Shown here in pieces: positions 6,409-8,277 of a stretch of 8,277 nucleotides of DNA; within the stretch, counting starts at the first letter, position 1, and every line of letters begins with the position of its first letter. Below the pieces are notes generated by a model. That model was not told where the DNA came from, did not search any database, and worked only from the letters and a program-made list of their open reading frames with translations. This stretch comes from an uncultured Opitutales bacterium (lineage in GTDB: Bacteria > Verrucomicrobiota > Verrucomicrobiia > Opitutales > UBA2995), in NCBI GenBank assembly GCA_937920335.1, contig CALGUT010000527.1, positions 1 to 8,277 on the forward strand. The letters are read 5' to 3'. The position numbers and the translations under genes were made by a program.

Positions 6409-8277
6409 ATGAAGCCTTTTTACCTGTTTCTCACTGCGATGCTTACGTCGCTCCTGACTACTAACACTCACGCCCAGACTGAATACGTTTTAAAATCCAC
6501 TGATTTTAAAATCGATGGTAGTAACTACTATATAGACCAAGACAAATGGCTAGCCATTGATCCTGATAAAGGTCACCGCAATGCCTCGGCGACCGCCACG
6601 GTTCCCGCTGGAAATGCTGAATTTACAATTGAACTACACACCGTTGGAGAAAACGACGGACGTTCATCCTACGAAGTATTAATCGGAGGTCGCAGCGTTG
6701 GCATCTATACGAATCCTCTGTCTGACGAAACTGTAGAAACAGGACCCAAGTTTACAAAAGCTTGGGGCGGAGTTTCCGTAAATGAAGGTGAAATCATCGA
6801 AGTAAGATCGCATATAAGTTACACGACCGAGACAACCAGCACACGTGGCCGCTGGGAGAAGGTCGTGTTTAGCACAAGAGAAGTAGATCTCGGCAAAGAG
6901 GAGGCTGTAGCCGTAGCAGCAAAAACGTTTGAGCAAACAGGTCCTGATCAGGTAATGTCCAATGGAAAGGATGGCGATGGATCAGTTGCTATTTCCGGAG
7001 AGCTTAAGACATGGCACGCCGTGACTTTAACACAAAACGGGCCCTTCGCTCACGAACAGGATAACAAACCCAATCCGTTTACCGACTACAGTATGTATGT
7101 GACTTTCGCTCACGAATCAGGCAACCCGGTTATTACGGTGCCTGGCTACTTTGCAGGTGACGGAGACGCAGCAAACTCTTCAGCCGAATTTGGCAACAAG
7201 TGGAGGGCTCACCTATCTCCTGACAAGGCCGGTACCTGGAGCTATCGAGTCTCTTTTGTGGAAGGAGAAGGAGCCGCGCTCAACCCTGCGATCGATGATT
7301 ATCTATCTCCTTTCCACGGTCAGAATGGCTACTTTGAGATTTCAAATACTGACAAAAAGGGTGCCGATTTTCGGGGTAAAGGACGTCTTGAATACGTCGG
7401 AGGCCACTACCTACGTTTCGCGGAAACCGGCGAGTTTTTTCTCAAAGCCGGTCCCGATGCTCCCGAGACATTTCTCGCGTATGTAGATTTTGATGGCACC
7501 ATCGCTATGAAATCGAAAGTTCCACTGAAGACCTGGGAACCCCATGCAAAGGACTACAAGAAAGGCGATCCCACCTGGAAAAACGGAAAGGGTAAGAACA
7601 TCATTGGCTCCTTGAATTACCTGGCTTCCAAAGGTGTGAATGCGTTCTCGTTTTTGACCTACAATGCAGGAGGTGACGGCGACAACATCTGGCCGTTTGT
7701 AGAACGAGACACTAAATTCCACTATGACGTATCCAAGTTAGATCAGTGGGGCATAGTTTTCGCCCACGCTCAAGCTAAAGGAATCTACCTGCACTTCAAA
7801 CTTCAGGAAAACGAGCTGGATGATAACCGCCGAGGAGCTGGAAAAGTTCCTTCGCTCATTCCCGAATCACTCGACGGTGGCGTGCTCGGGCCAGAAAGAA
7901 AACTCTACTTGCGGGAAATCATCGCACGTTACGCCCACAATCTGGCTCTTAACTGGAACCTAGGCGAAGAAAACACTCAAACTTATCAGGAGCAGAATGA
8001 TATGGCGGAGTACATCCTCAATATGGATCCCTACGACCACAACATCGTGATCCATTCGTTTCCAAGCCAACAGGAACAGATGTATCAAGCGCTCATCGGT
8101 CACCAGTCCGTTATGACGGGAACTTCTCTACAAAACCCATGGCATAAGGTGCACCAGCAAACCCTCCGTTGGGTCGAAGCCTCCAAGGCTGCCGGAAAAC
8201 CGTGGGTCGTAGCCAACGATGAACAGAATCCGGCACAACTAGGTGTCCCACCCGACCCAGGGTATAAAGGCTTCTCA
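6409..8277 (+). CDS. Secreted glycoside-hydrolase-like protein with DUF5060-type domain (3' end outside the window)
   Basis: The first 623 codons of an exported enzyme, still open at the window edge. Residues 1-22 (MKPFYLFLTAMLTSLLTTNTHA, cut before Gln23) are a signal peptide. Residues about 24-155 form a beta-rich module, possibly carbohydrate-binding, with 'IELHTVGENDGRSSYEVLIGG'-type strands. Residues about 196-285 match the DUF5060 domain: 'TWHAVTLTQNGPFAHE', 'VPGYFAGDGD', then 'KWRAHLSPDKAGTWSYRV'. DUF5060 commonly precedes TIM-barrel hydrolases. From about 343 ('FFLKAGPDAPETFLAY') the sequence looks like such a barrel: 'LNYLASKGVNAFSFLTYN', 'GIYLHFKLQENE', and 'NWNLGEENTQ' with Glu520-Glu521-Asn522. 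The last resembles the acid/base Glu-Asn at the end of strand 4 in clan GH-A enzymes. 'PWVVANDEQN' (Glu605) may lie on a later strand. I cannot assign a GH family or substrate. The start is supported by the signal peptide; the Shine-Dalgarno sequence is weak. Confidence 0.8.
   Translation, partial: MKPFYLFLTAMLTSLLTTNTHAQTEYVLKSTDFKIDGSNYYIDQDKWLAIDPDKGHRNASATATVPAGNAEFTIELHTVGENDGRSSYEVLIGGRSVGIYTNPLSDETVETGPKFTKAWGGVSVNEGEIIEVRSHISYTTETTSTRGRWEKVVFSTREVDLGKEEAVAVAAKTFEQTGPDQVMSNGKDGDGSVAISGELKTWHAVTLTQNGPFAHEQDNKPNPFTDYSMYVTFAHESGNPVITVPGYFAGDGDAANSSAEFGNKWRAHLSPDKAGTWSYRVSFVEGEGAALNPAIDDYLSPFHGQNGYFEISNTDKKGADFRGKGRLEYVGGHYLRFAETGEFFLKAGPDAPETFLAYVDFDGTIAMKSKVPLKTWEPHAKDYKKGDPTWKNGKGKNIIGSLNYLASKGVNAFSFLTYNAGGDGDNIWPFVERDTKFHYDVSKLDQWGIVFAHAQAKGIYLHFKLQENELDDNRRGAGKVPSLIPESLDGGVLGPERKLYLREIIARYAHNLALNWNLGEENTQTYQEQNDMAEYILNMDPYDHNIVIHSFPSQQEQMYQALIGHQSVMTGTSLQNPWHKVHQQTLRWVEASKAAGKPWVVANDEQNPAQLGVPPDPGYKGFS

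Noticed and set aside
7151..7486. Plus-strand 111-codon frame within the hydrolase-like gene
   Set aside because: Out of frame with the DUF5060-bearing product and without any recognisable feature; a shadow frame.

Overview
The window looks like part of a Verrucomicrobiota chromosome, most likely a marine member of the Opitutae/Puniceicoccales side. This is an inference from protein architecture, with no 16S or marker gene to confirm it. The signs are large secreted multidomain proteins, a lectin-like/cadherin-like/PQQ-dehydrogenase/cytochrome c fusion ending in a calcium-motif plus 'S-x-DLxxW ... FFRWR' tail, and a secreted polysaccharide-degrading enzyme with a DUF5060-type domain. All four genes encode exported products with recognisable signal peptides. 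I see no RNA genes, mobile elements or CRISPR.

Layout: (1) 995-1, minus strand: 5'-complete, 3'-truncated gene for a secreted TolB/PD40-like beta-propeller protein. (2) 996-1492: divergent intergenic region, with a good sigma70-like promoter (TTGACA-16-GATAAC) just upstream of the next gene and a 10-bp perfect palindrome next to it. (3) 1493-5272, plus strand: a 1259-residue fusion of three lectin-like repeats, a cadherin-like domain, a PQQ sugar-dehydrogenase propeller and an SO2930-family diheme cytochrome c. (4) 5273-5348: short convergent intergenic region with small hairpins. (5) 6071-5349, minus strand: an outer-membrane-barrel-like protein whose frame is interrupted by one in-frame TAG at 5624-5622; the downstream 90 codons remain open, coherent, and end in a Phe-terminal barrel strand. 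(6) 6072-6408: divergent intergenic region with no gene. (7) 6409-8277, plus strand: start of a secreted glycoside-hydrolase-like protein that runs off the window.

How they may work together: the fusion protein is plausibly a periplasmic or extracellular quinohaemoprotein, with sugar or alcohol oxidation at PQQ and electrons passed to its own two haems. The enzyme at the right end would act on extracellular carbohydrate. Co-occurrence with a secreted propeller protein and an outer-membrane protein fits a carbohydrate-using surface locus. However, the genes alternate in strand and are not an operon, so functional linkage is only a suggestion. The most distinctive items are the single-polypeptide PQQ-dehydrogenase/diheme cytochrome with a triplicated lectin-like N-terminus, and the TAG-interrupted barrel gene.
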